A program made the position numbers and the translations under genes. Below are positions 24,826-34,275 of a DNA stretch of 64,000 nucleotides, in pieces. The notes under the pieces were generated by a model. That model had not been told where the DNA came from and ran no database searches. It saw nothing but the letters and a program-made list of their open reading frames with translations. This stretch comes from Bacillus sp. FJAT-45350 (GTDB lineage: Bacteria; Bacillota; Bacilli; Bacillales; NISU01), in NCBI RefSeq assembly GCF_002335805.1, contig NZ_NISU01000003.1, positions 21,593-85,592 of the forward strand. Direction: 5' to 3'. Within the stretch, counting starts at the first letter, position 1, and every line of letters starts with the position of its first letter.

Positions 24826-25566
24826 ATGGTTTTAATAGGAACAATTGTAAATGGCTTAGCTATTATCATTGGCGCCTTATTAGGTACTTTAATCAAAAAT
24901 ATACCAGAGGGCATGAAAACGACAGTAATGCAAGCAATTGCATTAGCTGTTGTGATATTAGGAATTAATATGGGATTAAAAAGTGAACAGTTCCTTATCG
25001 TTATTGGAAGTCTCGTTATAGGAGGAATCCTTGGTGAGCGTTGGCAATTAGAAGACCGCCTAAACCGATTAGGAAAGTGGCTAGAGAAAAAAATAGGTGC
25101 AAAAGAGGATGGTGCTGTAGCGAAAGCTTTTGTTACAGCAACTCTCATTTACGTTGTTGGAGCAATGGCGATTTTAGGCGCCTTAGATAGTGGCTTACGT
25201 GGTGACCATTCAATTCTTTATACAAAATCAATGTTGGATGGATTCTCAGCGATTATTTTCACATCAACGTTAGGTATTGGGGTTATTTTCTCGGCTATTC
25301 CTGTTGTATTGTATCAAGGCATTATTGCTTTATTTGCGACGAAAATTGACCTTTTTGTTCCTCAAGGCTTAATGGATGCGTTTATTCTTGAAATGACAGC
25401 TACTGGTGGTGTTATGATTCTAGCAATCGGACTAAACATCCTAGGTATTTTAAAAATTAGAGTAGCAAATCTTTTACCTGCTATTCTTGTAACGGGAATA
25501 TTAGTTTTTATCGTGTATTATTGGCAAACTATAACGTTAACAGTTGAAGGCTTTCTTGGTAGATAA
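24826..25566 (+). CDS. DUF554 membrane protein (YdfK/YqgA type)
   Basis: 246 residues, hydrophobic, with about seven membrane segments. MVLIGTIVNGLAIIIGALLG at the start and GVGVIFSAIP-like motifs match the DUF554 family, suspected transporters of unknown substrate. The start ATG is preceded by GGGGAAAA, a modest ribosome binding site. It is likely cotranscribed with the aminotransferase gene. Confidence 0.85.
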   Translation: MVLIGTIVNGLAIIIGALLGTLIKNIPEGMKTTVMQAIALAVVILGINMGLKSEQFLIVIGSLVIGGILGERWQLEDRLNRLGKWLEKKIGAKEDGAVAKAFVTATLIYVVGAMAILGALDSGLRGDHSILYTKSMLDGFSAIIFTSTLGIGVIFSAIPVVLYQGIIALFATKIDLFVPQGLMDAFILEMTATGGVMILAIGLNILGILKIRVANLLPAILVTGILVFIVYYWQTITLTVEGFLGR

Positions 25567-25584
25567 GAGAGGAGAGTAAGTATT

Positions 25585-25622
25585 GAAGACCTGTAAGGGT
25601 AACCCCTCTCAGGTCTTCTTTT
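25585..25622. terminator. Terminator between DUF554 gene and yyaC
   Basis: GAAGACCTG and CAGGTCTTC around a 16-base loop, followed by TTTT; it may serve both converging genes. Confidence 0.8.
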
Positions 25623-25643
25623 CGTATTAGTAGAATTATTACA

Positions 25644-26297
25644 TTAAGATAAATTCGTTTCTCTATTATCTTTACTAAAAATACTAGGTTTAATGGCTTG
25701 TAGCAAAGAAGGCTTTCTTGTTTTCGGCACAGAGAGGTGTTTATCGGCCATTCTTATACTTTTAACGATTGTATCAGCCATTTTCATTACCACATGCAAG
25801 CGAGTGTTTTGGAGTACAAAATATTCCATCATTCCTCCAATATTCACAATACCAGTAATATGCATTTCCCCAACTTCAGGCAATTCCTTTTTAACAGCAG
25901 CACCAGGTTTTACTGGGCCCTTTCCAATAGAAATTTTCCCTACGCTATTCATTCTCCCTAAGCAAGCATCAATACCAATAATGTATGGACGATGATGATT
26001 GGACTCTATCATTTTTAATTGTTCTTCTAGATTCACTGCATGAACAGGGTGTTCTAATGTTCCATATACTGAAAAAGAAGTAAGAGACTTCTCTTGTAAC
26101 TTAGATCCTATTAATGGACCTAGAGAATCACCAGTTGAGCGATCCGTACCAATACATACAATAACTAATTCTCGTTGGGAAAAAGGTTCAATGATGTCAT
26201 GGAGTTGTTCTGCAACGACAGTGGAAGCATCAGGCTCTTCCATATGCACTCGGCATGGTGGTGAATTTTTTTGAAAAAAACCGCGATTTCTTATCAT
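25644..26297 (-). CDS. yyaC: YyaC-type spore protease-related protein (DUF1256)
   Basis: 217 residues from ATG at 26297 (MIRNRGFFQKN), preceded by GGAGAGGGAG; the frame is open 26 codons further upstream without a site. The family is related to the germination protease Gpr. Conserved VIVCIGTDRSTGDSLGPLIG near 51-70, YIIGIDACLG near 111, and GKGPVKPGAAVKKELPEVG. A role in spores is family knowledge. It is divergent from the next gene and convergent with the DUF554 gene. Confidence 0.88.
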   Translation of the reverse strand: MIRNRGFFQKNSPPCRVHMEEPDASTVVAEQLHDIIEPFSQRELVIVCIGTDRSTGDSLGPLIGSKLQEKSLTSFSVYGTLEHPVHAVNLEEQLKMIESNHHRPYIIGIDACLGRMNSVGKISIGKGPVKPGAAVKKELPEVGEMHITGIVNIGGMMEYFVLQNTRLHVVMKMADTIVKSIRMADKHLSVPKTRKPSLLQAIKPSIFSKDNRETNLS

Positions 26298-26398
26298 AAC
26301 TCCCTCTCCTTTGCAATAGTAGTAACAGTATACGGTTATTTTTTCCTTTCTATACATAGAGGCTGAAAATATCACGGGGAGAGAGAGGTAGGGAGAAA

Positions 26399-27415
26399 AT
26401 GTGGACTAGCGGATTTAAGTGGATGTTTTTAATAATAGGAACAATGATTGGCGCTGGATATGCGTCTGGGCGGGAATTATGGCAATTTTTTGGCGCTGAA
26501 AGTGGACTAGCAATTATTTTATTTACTATATTATTTATCATATGTACGCATGTAATTATGAAAATTAGTTACCGAAGTAGTTCGACTCACTACATCCCAG
26601 TTCTTGAACAGTTGATGGGTCGAAAGCTTACAAAGCTATATGACATGATGATTATTCTTTATTTATTTTCCACGACTGTTATTATGCTAGCTGGTGGTGG
26701 TGCAACTCTAGAAGTGATTAATCTACCATATTGGTTAGGTATAGCGGTTATTGGAGGCTTACTTATTATTCTTTTTATTTGGGATATAAAAGGGATGACC
26801 TCAATGAATTCGGTTATCATCCCCCTATTAATTGTATCTCTACTAGGTACGTTACTAGTATTTCAATACTTCAATGGGTTTCCAATTGAATTTAAATTTA
26901 GTGAACAAAATAATTGGCCTGCTGCGTTAACATTTACAGCCTTAAATATCCTTCCTTTAATTGCAGTTTTAGCAGCAGTTGGGAATGAAGTAAAGAGAGA
27001 AGGGGAGATTTGGATTGCTAGTACAGGAGCGGGGTTAGTACTAGGAGGAATTTCATTTATTTATAATGAATCTCTCATCCAAGTAGCTGGCGACATCATT
27101 CTTTACGAAATTCCGTTATTTGCGATCTTGAAAGAGTATCCTTATTTTATGGTACTAGTCATGTCAGCGTTATTATGGATAGCTATTTACACAACAGCAG
27201 CTGCAGGATTATTTGGATTAATTTCTAGGTTCAAAGAACTCATTAATATACCAGCTTGGCTACTTGCTATGGCTTTGTTATTAGCTATGGTACCACTTAC
27301 AACTTTTGGGTTTTCAACATTGGTATCCGTTCTTTACCCGCTTTACGGATTATTGAACCTGTATGTATTTGCATCAATTCTTCTTTATCCGATAATGAAG
27401 CGACGTACTCGGTAG
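26399..27415 (+). CDS. YkvI-like membrane transporter family protein
   Basis: 338 residues with about ten hydrophobic segments. The N-terminus has IGTMIGAGYASGRELWQFFG, the unwound first helix typical of LeuT-fold transporters, matching B. subtilis YkvI. The substrate is unknown. The start follows GAGAGAGGTAGGGAG. The gene is divergent from yyaC with about 100 bases between, where both promoters must lie. Confidence 0.8.
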   Translation: MWTSGFKWMFLIIGTMIGAGYASGRELWQFFGAESGLAIILFTILFIICTHVIMKISYRSSSTHYIPVLEQLMGRKLTKLYDMMIILYLFSTTVIMLAGGGATLEVINLPYWLGIAVIGGLLIILFIWDIKGMTSMNSVIIPLLIVSLLGTLLVFQYFNGFPIEFKFSEQNNWPAALTFTALNILPLIAVLAAVGNEVKREGEIWIASTGAGLVLGGISFIYNESLIQVAGDIILYEIPLFAILKEYPYFMVLVMSALLWIAIYTTAAAGLFGLISRFKELINIPAWLLAMALLLAMVPLTTFGFSTLVSVLYPLYGLLNLYVFASILLYPIMKRRTR

Positions 27416-27519
27416 TAAAGAGAGCATTTGAACTTATAAATTCAATTTCCAGTTCAATCAATCAATAGTGTATAATACTTAGAAATAGAAGATACAAGCT
27501 CTTAAAAGGGAGTGAACAT

Positions 27520-27720
27520 ATGATCGATAAAGAATTTGCCCTAAATGATGTCGTAGAGATGAAAAAGCCTCACCCTTGTGGAGAAAACAAATGGAAAATT
27601 ATCCGAATGGGCATGGATATTCGGATTAAATGCCTAGGGTGTGATCATAGCGTGATGATACCGCGAAAGGAATTTTCCAGAAAGTTAAAAAAAATATTAG
27701 AAAAAGCGGAGCAATCATAA
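27520..27720 (+). CDS. yyzM: DUF951 protein (YyzM type)
   Basis: 66 residues. VEMKKPHPCGENKWKIIRMG and IKCLGCDHSVMIPR contain the paired cysteines (PCG...CLGC) of the DUF951 family, a small putative nucleic-acid-binding or zinc-binding fold. AAGGGAGTG precedes the ATG. It sits immediately before ychF, as in other Bacillaceae. Confidence 0.9.
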   Translation: MIDKEFALNDVVEMKKPHPCGENKWKIIRMGMDIRIKCLGCDHSVMIPRKEFSRKLKKILEKAEQS

Positions 27721-27733
27721 GGAAGAATATAGA

Positions 27734-27781
27734 AACAAGGCGATGTATCTAGTACACAAATTCATCGTCTTGTTTTTTTTT
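27734..27781 (+). terminator. Terminator after the DUF951 gene
   Basis: AACAAGGCGATG pairs with CATCGTCTTGTT around a 16-base loop and is followed by a run of T. Confidence 0.85.
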
Positions 27782-27878
27782 GTGCAAATCACTATAATTA
27801 TGAAGGGTATGCAAAGTTTAGAAACTAGTTCATTATGTAAATAAAAAGGTTGGTATAAAGAAAAGGAAGTGAAGATAA

Positions 27879-28979
27879 ATGGCATTAACAACAGGAATTG
27901 TTGGTTTACCGAACGTTGGGAAATCAACATTATTTAATGCAATAACACAAGCTGGGGCAGAATCAGCTAACTATCCATTCTGTACAATTGATCCTAATGT
28001 AGGAATTGTTGAAGTACCAGATGCACGTCTACAAAAATTAACAGAACTAATTGTACCTAAGAAAACTGTACCAACGGCTTTCGAATTTACTGATATTGCA
28101 GGGATTGTTGAAGGAGCTAGTAAAGGAGAAGGACTTGGAAATAAGTTCTTATCTCATATTCGTCAAGTAGATGCTATTTCCCACGTTGTACGCTGTTTTG
28201 AGGATGAAAACATTACTCACGTATCAGGGCGTGTAGACCCAATTAATGATATTGAAGTCATTAATTTAGAATTAATCTTAGCTGATTTAGAAAGCATTGA
28301 TAAGCGTGTTGATCGTGTAAAGAAGCTAGCTAAGACAAAGGATAAAGAAGCTGTAGCAGAGTATGATGTATTAGTGAAATTAAAGGAGGCTTTTGAAGAT
28401 GAAAAGCCTGCTCGAAGTGTTGAGTTAACTGATGAAGAAAAGAAAATTGTTCATGGGTTACATTTACTAACAATGAAACCTGTTCTTTATGTTGCAAATG
28501 TAAGTGAAGAAGACTTATTAAATCCAGAAGATAATGATTTAGTTAAACGTGTTAAAACATTTGCTAAAGAAGAAAATTCAGAAGTGATTGTTGTTTGTGC
28601 AAAGGTTGAATCAGAAATCGCTGAACTTGATGGTGACGAAAAGGAAATGTTCTTAGAAGAGCTAGGAATTAAAGAATCTGGCTTAGACCAATTAATTCGT
28701 GCAGCTTATCATTTACTTGGTCTTCGTACGTATTTTACTGCTGGAGTTCAGGAAGTACGTGCATGGACTATTCGTGAAGGTACGAAAGCTCCACAAGCAG
28801 CCGGTGTTATTCATACAGATTTCGAACGCGGATTCATTCGTGCAGAAGTTGTAGCTTATAATGACCTAGTAGAAGCAGGTTCACATGCTGCAGCGAAGGA
28901 AAAAGGAAAAGTTCGTTTAGAGGGTAAAGAGTATATTGTTGAAGATGGAGATGTAATTCACTTCCGTTTCAATGTGTAA
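27879..28979 (+). CDS. ychF: Redox-regulated ATPase YchF (Obg family)
   Basis: 366 residues. P-loop GLPNVGKSTLFNAIT at 9-23; the G4 position that normally reads NKxD is altered (VLYVANVSEED), consistent with the ATP preference of YchF/OLA1. A coiled region and a C-terminal TGS domain (IHTDFERGFIRAEV, EYIVEDGDVIHFRFNV) follow. Ribosome-associated. Start ATG with GGAAGTGAAG. Confidence 0.96.
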   Translation: MALTTGIVGLPNVGKSTLFNAITQAGAESANYPFCTIDPNVGIVEVPDARLQKLTELIVPKKTVPTAFEFTDIAGIVEGASKGEGLGNKFLSHIRQVDAISHVVRCFEDENITHVSGRVDPINDIEVINLELILADLESIDKRVDRVKKLAKTKDKEAVAEYDVLVKLKEAFEDEKPARSVELTDEEKKIVHGLHLLTMKPVLYVANVSEEDLLNPEDNDLVKRVKTFAKEENSEVIVVCAKVESEIAELDGDEKEMFLEELGIKESGLDQLIRAAYHLLGLRTYFTAGVQEVRAWTIREGTKAPQAAGVIHTDFERGFIRAEVVAYNDLVEAGSHAAAKEKGKVRLEGKEYIVEDGDVIHFRFNV

Positions 28980-29014
28980 CGGTTTTGATTATTGAGACTA
29001 ATATAGATAAAAGT

Positions 29015-29050
29015 TAAGGCTTGTGCTTGTATAGTACAAGCCTTTCTGTT
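29015..29050 (+). terminator. Terminator after ychF
   Basis: AAGGCTTGT and ACAAGCCTT with an 11-base loop, then TCTGTT. It overlaps the -35 region of the rpsF promoter. Confidence 0.7.
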
Positions 29051-29055
29051 ATAAT
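29027..29055 (+). promoter_or_regulatory. rpsF operon promoter
   Basis: TTGTAT (29027-29032), a 17-base spacer, and a perfect TATAAT (29050-29055). Confidence 0.6.
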
Positions 29056-29084
29056 CAAAAAATGCGAGTAAATAACATTTGTTA

Positions 29085-29120
29085 TTATTGCTCCTTGCTC
29101 CGATAGTGGAGCCGTTAAGA
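29085..29120 (+). promoter_or_regulatory. Putative S6:S18 autoregulatory leader RNA
   Basis: GCTCC, GATAGT, GGAGC followed by CG forms a short hairpin with CCG elements just before the rpsF ribosome binding site. This resembles the leader that binds the S6:S18 complex in many bacteria. The assignment rests on position and this small motif only. Confidence 0.45.
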
Positions 29121-29140
29121 CCAAAAGGAGGTGACTTAGA

Positions 29141-29428
29141 GTGCGTAAATACGAAATTATGTATATTATTGCTCCTAACCTAGAAGATTCAGCTGCAAAG
29201 GAAATCGTTGAGCGTTTCAACGGTGTTCTTACAACTAATGGTGCTGAGATTGAAAAGGTTGATGAAAAGGGTAAGCGTCGTTTAGCATACGAAATCAATA
29301 ACTTCACTGAAGGTTATTATGTATTGCTTAATGTTCAAGCTACTCCAGAAGCAATTGCAGAATTTAACCGTTTAATCAAAATCAACGATAACGTTATTCG
29401 CGTGTTAATCGTGAAGGACGAAGAGTAA
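29141..29428 (+). CDS. rpsF: Ribosomal protein bS6
   Basis: 95 residues; GTG start at 29141 with [27 protein letters not shown] and [19 protein letters not shown] are typical S6. First gene of the rpsF-ssb-rpsR operon. Confidence 0.97.
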   Translation: MRKYEIMYIIAPNLEDSAAKEIVERFNGVLTTNGAEIEKVDEKGKRRLAYEINNFTEGYYVLLNVQATPEAIAEFNRLIKINDNVIRVLIVKDEE

Positions 29429-29455
29429 TTGAAACAATAAGGGGGAGGGGTTCTG

Positions 29456-29956
29456 ATGATTAACCGTGTCGTTCTTGTAGGACGCTTGACTAAAGATCCA
29501 GAGCTAAAGTATACGCCAAATGGTGTAGCTGTTGCCAACTTTACACTTGCTGTTAACCGTCCTTTCGCAAACCAACAAGGTGAGCGTGAGGCAGACTTCA
29601 TCAATTGCATAATTTGGAGAAAACAGGCTGAAAATGTAGCTAATTACTTACGTAAAGGAAGTTTAGCTGGACTTGAAGGTCGAATCCAAACGCGTAGCTT
29701 TGATGATAGTAACGGTCAGCGTCAATTTAGAGTTGAAGTAGTAGGGGATAGTGTTCAATTTCTTGAACCTAGAAACGCAAGTGGTAATCAAGGCTCAGAT
29801 CAATTCAGAGGTGCACCTGCACCAATGAATCAAGGTCAAGGTGGCTACGGAGGTCAACAGCAAAATCAGAATCGCAACCAATCTCGTTTAAATGATGATC
29901 CATTTGCTAATGATGGTAACCCAATCGACATCTCTGATGACGACTTACCATTTTAG
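29456..29956 (+). CDS. ssb: Single-stranded DNA-binding protein
   Basis: 166 residues. N-terminal OB fold ([20 protein letters not shown]), a Gly/Gln/Asn-rich linker, and the acidic tip DISDDDLPF that recruits partner proteins. It lies between rpsF and rpsR, with GGGGGAGGGG before the ATG. Confidence 0.97.
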   Translation: MINRVVLVGRLTKDPELKYTPNGVAVANFTLAVNRPFANQQGEREADFINCIIWRKQAENVANYLRKGSLAGLEGRIQTRSFDDSNGQRQFRVEVVGDSVQFLEPRNASGNQGSDQFRGAPAPMNQGQGGYGGQQQNQNRNQSRLNDDPFANDGNPIDISDDDLPF

Positions 29957-30066
29957 TAGATAGGGTAGTTTGAACTGTAGATGTTTGAATCACCTCCCTT
30001 ATGTTTTATTTAGCAGACTAATGATGTGGTGAATAGAAATTTCTAAAAAGCAAGGAGGGAATTTAA

Positions 30067-30303
30067 ATGGCTCGTAGAGGACGTGGACCAAAACGCCGTA
30101 AAGTTTGTTACTTTACAGTAAATAAAATCACGAAAATTGATTATAAAGATACAGATCTTCTTAAGAAATTCGTTTCAGAACGTGGAAAGATTCTTCCTCG
30201 TCGTGTAACTGGAACTTCAGCTAAGTATCAACGTCAATTAACTACAGCAATTAAGCGCGCTCGTCAAATCGCTTTATTGCCTTACGTTAATGAAGTTAAC
30301 TAA
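30067..30303 (+). CDS. rpsR: Ribosomal protein bS18
   Basis: 78 residues, basic: [20 protein letters not shown] and [18 protein letters not shown]. Standard S18 with AAGGAGGG upstream; last gene of the operon. Confidence 0.97.
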   Translation: MARRGRGPKRRKVCYFTVNKITKIDYKDTDLLKKFVSERGKILPRRVTGTSAKYQRQLTTAIKRARQIALLPYVNEVN

Positions 30304-30311
30304 TAAGTGAT

Positions 30312-30349
30312 AAAAGGCATGGTAGAGGTTTACTCTATCATGCCTTTTT
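30312..30349 (+). terminator. Terminator after rpsR
   Basis: AAAAGGCATGGTAGAG and CTCTATCATGCCTTTT, a 15-16-bp stem (one G-T pair) with a T-run. Confidence 0.92.
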
Positions 30350-30467
30350 GTGTTTCCAACATATACGTTTTATTACTCTTTTCGAGTGATATAATAAATC
30401 GAACTGCTCTTTGTAGGGAATTACTTTAAATAATGTGGTGAAAAGTCTATATAGTGGAGGAAAAGAA

Positions 30468-31406
30468 ATGGGAAAGAAATATTTTCTTGAGCCAAGTAAC
30501 GAAACGCTACATGGGTCTTTTAGTAAGGATTATGTTCCAATACTAACAATTAACTCTGGAGATTCAGTACAATATAAAACTGTTGATATCGGTTGGGGGT
30601 ATGCAACGGAAGATGGTCATAAGGTGCAGTATCAATCAAGGGAGAACGAAACTGCATGGGGTCATCCTGTAATCGGTCCAATTGCAATACAGCATGCTAA
30701 GCCAGGTATGACATTAGAAGTAAAGATAAATGATCTTGTTCCTAGCTGGTATGGATGGAATTGTGCTGGGGGAACAAAAGCATGGCATAATGAGAAGCTT
30801 GGGCTATCAAATGAGAAGAGAATCCAGCTTGATTGGAAGCTAGATAGTAAACTAATGATAGGTTCTTGTAGTTACAGGGATAAAACCTTTTCTGTAACTC
30901 TTACGCCATTTATGGGTGTAATGGGTACGGCTCCAAGTGAACCAGGTGTACATTCAACTACCCCACCTAGATACTGTGGTGGAAACATCGATTGTAGGGA
31001 GCTAGTGAGAGGGAGTAGCTTATTTTTGCCAGTTGCTATAGAGGGAGCACTTTTTTCTGTTGGGGATGGCCATGCAGCACAAGGAGATGGAGAAGTATCA
31101 GGTCAAGCGATTGAATGTCCAATGGAAGTAGTAGATTTAACGTTTAAACTACGAGATGACATGAACCTTAAGATGCCTAGGGCTCATACCCCATCTAGTT
31201 GGGTTACATTCGGTTTCCATGAAGACTTGAACGAAGCGACCATTATTGCACTAGAAGAAATGCTAGATTTAATCCAAACCCTATACAATGTAGATAAACA
31301 AGAAGCAGCAGCTCTAGCAAGTGTTGTTGTTGATTTGCGGATAACACAAATAGTTAACGGTATAAAAGGAGTACATGCTGTATTACCACATGGTTCGATC
31401 CGTTAA
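30468..31406 (+). CDS. Acetamidase/formamidase family protein
   Basis: 312 residues from ATG at 30468, preceded by GTGGAGGAAAAG; the frame opens 11 codons earlier without support. Matches the FmdA_AmdA amidohydrolase family: AWGHPVIGPIAIQHAKPGMTL near 53-73, GVMGTAPSEPGVHSTTPPR near 156, and VGDGHAAQGDGEVSGQAIE near 194. It probably releases ammonia from formamide or a small amide; the true substrate is not evident. It stands alone between terminators. Confidence 0.88.
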   Translation: MGKKYFLEPSNETLHGSFSKDYVPILTINSGDSVQYKTVDIGWGYATEDGHKVQYQSRENETAWGHPVIGPIAIQHAKPGMTLEVKINDLVPSWYGWNCAGGTKAWHNEKLGLSNEKRIQLDWKLDSKLMIGSCSYRDKTFSVTLTPFMGVMGTAPSEPGVHSTTPPRYCGGNIDCRELVRGSSLFLPVAIEGALFSVGDGHAAQGDGEVSGQAIECPMEVVDLTFKLRDDMNLKMPRAHTPSSWVTFGFHEDLNEATIIALEEMLDLIQTLYNVDKQEAAALASVVVDLRITQIVNGIKGVHAVLPHGSIR

Positions 31407-31466
31407 AGCAATTAATAAAAAATTTCTTGCCATATTTATCCGGAAGAATTATATTAAATGACAAAT

Positions 31467-31497
31467 AAAGTAGACCATATCAAAGTGGTCTACTTTA
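31467..31497. terminator. Bidirectional terminator
   Basis: AAAGTAGACCA and TGGTCTACTTT between the converging formamidase-like gene and the hypothetical gene at 31504. Confidence 0.8.
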
Positions 31498-31503
31498 TTT
31501 CAT

Positions 31504-31842
31504 TTAGTGAAACTGAATATAGTCTTTATTATCTTGTAGTAGCTGTTCGCTCATCTTAAAAATTAACTGCTCTCCTTGGCTAGTTTTTGGAGTGAATTGC
31601 AATTGCTCATTTTTTTTATCTTTTTGTAAAGTAATTTGCATATGCCGATTATCTGCCAATAGCCAATTTGATTTATCTAGTTGTTTGTAAATAATATCAA
31701 CTTCAAGTATTGTACCAAACTCATGTACAAATTCATTAAAGATTAATCCATAGGAATCGTCATCTTCTTCTTTTTTGATATAGTTTGCATATGGACTATC
31801 AGTATAGAATGACGATAAAATTTGCATTGTTTTTTTCTCCAT
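31504..31842 (-). CDS. Hypothetical protein, 112 residues
   Basis: I do not recognise the family. No signal peptide or membrane segment; acidic N-terminal half (KKEEDDDSYG) and alternating hydrophobic strands later (WLLADNRHMQITLQ, EQLQFTPKTSQGEQLIFKMSEQLL). The start has TTGGAGGATCG upstream, a good ribosome binding site, which supports a real gene. Confidence 0.7.
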   Translation of the reverse strand: MEKKTMQILSSFYTDSPYANYIKKEEDDDSYGLIFNEFVHEFGTILEVDIIYKQLDKSNWLLADNRHMQITLQKDKKNEQLQFTPKTSQGEQLIFKMSEQLLQDNKDYIQFH

Positions 31843-31942
31843 ATTCGATCCTCCAACATCATACTATTGTTAGTTTGTCTATTATAATAGAGATCATTCA
31901 ATGTAAAGTAGGATAAGATATAAACTAGGAGGTGTTTTCAAC

Positions 31943-32614
31943 ATGATAAAGGCAGTAATTTTTGATTGTGATGGGTTATTAATTGATACCGAAACACCAT
32001 GGTACTGGGCTAATAAGGAGTTGTATCAGCAGTATGATATAGACCTTCCATTAGAATTATATGCAAAGTGTATTGGTAATCCAACATTTGAAGACTTTCA
32101 TCCGTATGAATATTTGAAAGAAAAAGGGCAACTAAAAATAGAAACAAAAGAGTTGCAGAAAAAAGCAGGAGCAATTCATAAACGAATTATGAGTACACAA
32201 GAATTACGTCAGGGAGTAATCGATTATTTAGAGGAAGCAAAGAAATTGGGAGTCAAAATTGGATTAGCGTCAAGTTCAAATGAAGCATGGGTTTTAAACT
32301 TGCTGAATCGGTTTGATATTCTAGGTTATTTCGATACGATCTGTACGGGAGATATGGTAGAGAGAGCCAAGCCTTATCCTGATTTATATGAAGCTGCTCT
32401 AAAAAATTTACAGGTTAATAAGCATGAGGCAATAGCTTTTGAAGATTCGGTAAATGGATTACTGGCAGCGAAAGCAGCAGGTTTGTCGTGTGTCATTGTT
32501 CCAAATGAAGCAACATCAGTTCTTACTTTTGAAAATCATGACTTTCAAATAGAATCGATGTCAGATATGTCATTGAAAGAAATTTTTAATGAAATAGATG
32601 TGAATGGAGAATAG
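31943..32614 (+). CDS. HAD-superfamily phosphatase/phosphoglucomutase-like
   Basis: 223 residues. HAD motif I FDCDGLLIDTE at 7-17, motif II LASSSNEAW near 112, motif III lysine AKPYPDLYEAAL near 145, motif IV FEDSVNGLLAAKAAG near 166. The C1 cap helical domain places it with beta-phosphoglucomutase-like sugar phosphatases. Start ATG with AGGAGGTG. The next gene overlaps its end by 11 bases. Confidence 0.88.
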   Translation: MIKAVIFDCDGLLIDTETPWYWANKELYQQYDIDLPLELYAKCIGNPTFEDFHPYEYLKEKGQLKIETKELQKKAGAIHKRIMSTQELRQGVIDYLEEAKKLGVKIGLASSSNEAWVLNLLNRFDILGYFDTICTGDMVERAKPYPDLYEAALKNLQVNKHEAIAFEDSVNGLLAAKAAGLSCVIVPNEATSVLTFENHDFQIESMSDMSLKEIFNEIDVNGE

Positions 32615-33113
32615 GACCTTGAGTATTAGATTAGAAAAATTAACAGAACAAGATGGGCAATCTTTGTTTGCTTTTGAAAAGCAGAATCGAAGTTTTTTTG
32701 AAACAATGGTACCAAGTCGGGGAGATGAGTACTATATATACGAAAACTTTGAAAGGGGGTTGAAAGCTTTAGTAGAGGAGCAACTCGAAGGAACATCTTT
32801 ATTTTACTTAATAAAAGATGAGTCGAATTTAATTCTTGGTCGAATGAATGTTGTAGATATTGAAAAAGAAGACCAGTCTGGTTCGATTGGATATCGTATC
32901 GGTGAAGCATTCTTAAAAAAAGGGATTGCATCTAAAGCACTAGCAATTTTGTTGCATGAAGCAAAAGAGCATAAAATCAAACAATTGTATGCAAAGACAA
33001 CAATCGAAAATGTTGGATCCCAGAAAGTATTAGAAAAGAACGGATTTTTACAAATTGGTAAAGTTGATTCGAATGGAATTACATTCATTCAGTATGAATT
33101 AAGTTCAAACTAG
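32604..33113 (+). CDS. GNAT-family N-acetyltransferase
   Basis: 169 residues from ATG at 32604; an in-frame TTG at 32619 with GGAG nine bases upstream is an equally good start and gives MSIRLEKLTEQDG. Resembles RimJ/RimL-type acetyltransferases: GRMNVVDIEKEDQSGSIGYR, then GEAFLKKGIASKALAILLHEA as the acetyl-CoA loop and TTIENVGSQKVLEKNGF near the end. Substrate unknown. Confidence 0.85.
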   Translation: MENRTLSIRLEKLTEQDGQSLFAFEKQNRSFFETMVPSRGDEYYIYENFERGLKALVEEQLEGTSLFYLIKDESNLILGRMNVVDIEKEDQSGSIGYRIGEAFLKKGIASKALAILLHEAKEHKIKQLYAKTTIENVGSQKVLEKNGFLQIGKVDSNGITFIQYELSSN

Positions 33114-33325
33114 TATCTGATAATAAAAACTATAGGTATTAGGATAGCTATCGAAAGAAAAGATAAAAGTGATTATTCGTACTTGAGATCTCCTCTTAGC
33201 AGCAAATAAGTATGTAGGTTATAAATAGAAGGTTTCTCATGTAGGATGTGTGTACCTTTCACTTTAGTGTGAAGTACGATAAAATAGTAAGGTAATGTTT
33301 CTAGTTGTAGTAATGAGGTGAAAGA

Positions 33326-34264
33326 GTGAATAGAACAAGGACGCTAACAGAAGGAGCTATACTGGCTGCTCTGTTTGCAGTAATTTTATTTTTGACATTG
33401 TACGTTCCGCTAATTGGAGGACTTGTTGTATGGTTTTTGCCATTGCCGTTTATTATTTATACGATTCGTCATGGGTTAAAGCCAAGTTTTATGTTATGGA
33501 TAGCTACATTATTTGTTAGCTTTATTATTGGTGGAATTGTCGTCCTACCATTAGCTCTTTTCTTTGGTAGTGGAGGTATTGTTGTAGGTGAACTGTATAG
33601 AAGAAAAAAGAATGCTTTTGTTATTCTTTTAGGTGGAAGCCTTACATACATTGTTAATTTGTTACTATCTTTTGTAATAAGTATTTTAGTGTTTGGAATT
33701 CACCCACTTTATACAATTCAAGAGATGATGACTCAATCAATTAAGACAGCAGAGCAAATGCTAAGCGGACTTGGACAAGAGTCGACTGAGCAACTTGAAC
33801 CGATGTATGAAATGGTTGAACGTTTAATGTACCTAGGGCCTGTTATGATAATTTTAGTTGGGATTACATACGCTCTAATAATCCAATTAATTTCGAATGT
33901 AGTTGTGAAGAGATTAGGTCATGATATTCAAACATTCCCAGCTTTCCGTGATTGGCAGTTTCCAAAATCGTTTATTTGGTATTACTTGATTGCATCAATC
34001 TTTATCATTGTTGGAATGGAAGAAGGTTCAACAATGTACATTGTTGTGTGGAATCTATTCCCTATCTTAGATATAGTCATGATTGTTCAAGGTTTGGCAT
34101 TCATTTTTTATTATTGCTATGCAAAGGGAATAAGCAAGGGAATACCGATTACTATTGCTATTGTTGGTTTATTTTTACCTTTTGTCCTTTATATTGTAAA
34201 GATATTAGGTATAATTGACTTAGGGTTCGATCTAAGGAAACGGTTAGAAAGTCATAAGAAATAG
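33326..34264 (+). CDS. yybS: YybS-type DUF2232 membrane protein
   Basis: 312 residues; GTG start at 33326 with GAGGTGAAAG. About eight membrane segments; N-terminal RTLTEGAILAALFAVILFLT is typical of the DUF2232/YybS family, related in fold to ECF-type membrane proteins. Function unproven. It is followed 11 bases later by gdpP, the conserved yybS-gdpP-rplI-dnaB order. Confidence 0.9.
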   Translation: MNRTRTLTEGAILAALFAVILFLTLYVPLIGGLVVWFLPLPFIIYTIRHGLKPSFMLWIATLFVSFIIGGIVVLPLALFFGSGGIVVGELYRRKKNAFVILLGGSLTYIVNLLLSFVISILVFGIHPLYTIQEMMTQSIKTAEQMLSGLGQESTEQLEPMYEMVERLMYLGPVMIILVGITYALIIQLISNVVVKRLGHDIQTFPAFRDWQFPKSFIWYYLIASIFIIVGMEEGSTMYIVVWNLFPILDIVMIVQGLAFIFYYCYAKGISKGIPITIAIVGLFLPFVLYIVKILGIIDLGFDLRKRLESHKK

Positions 34265-34275
34265 GAGTTGACATT

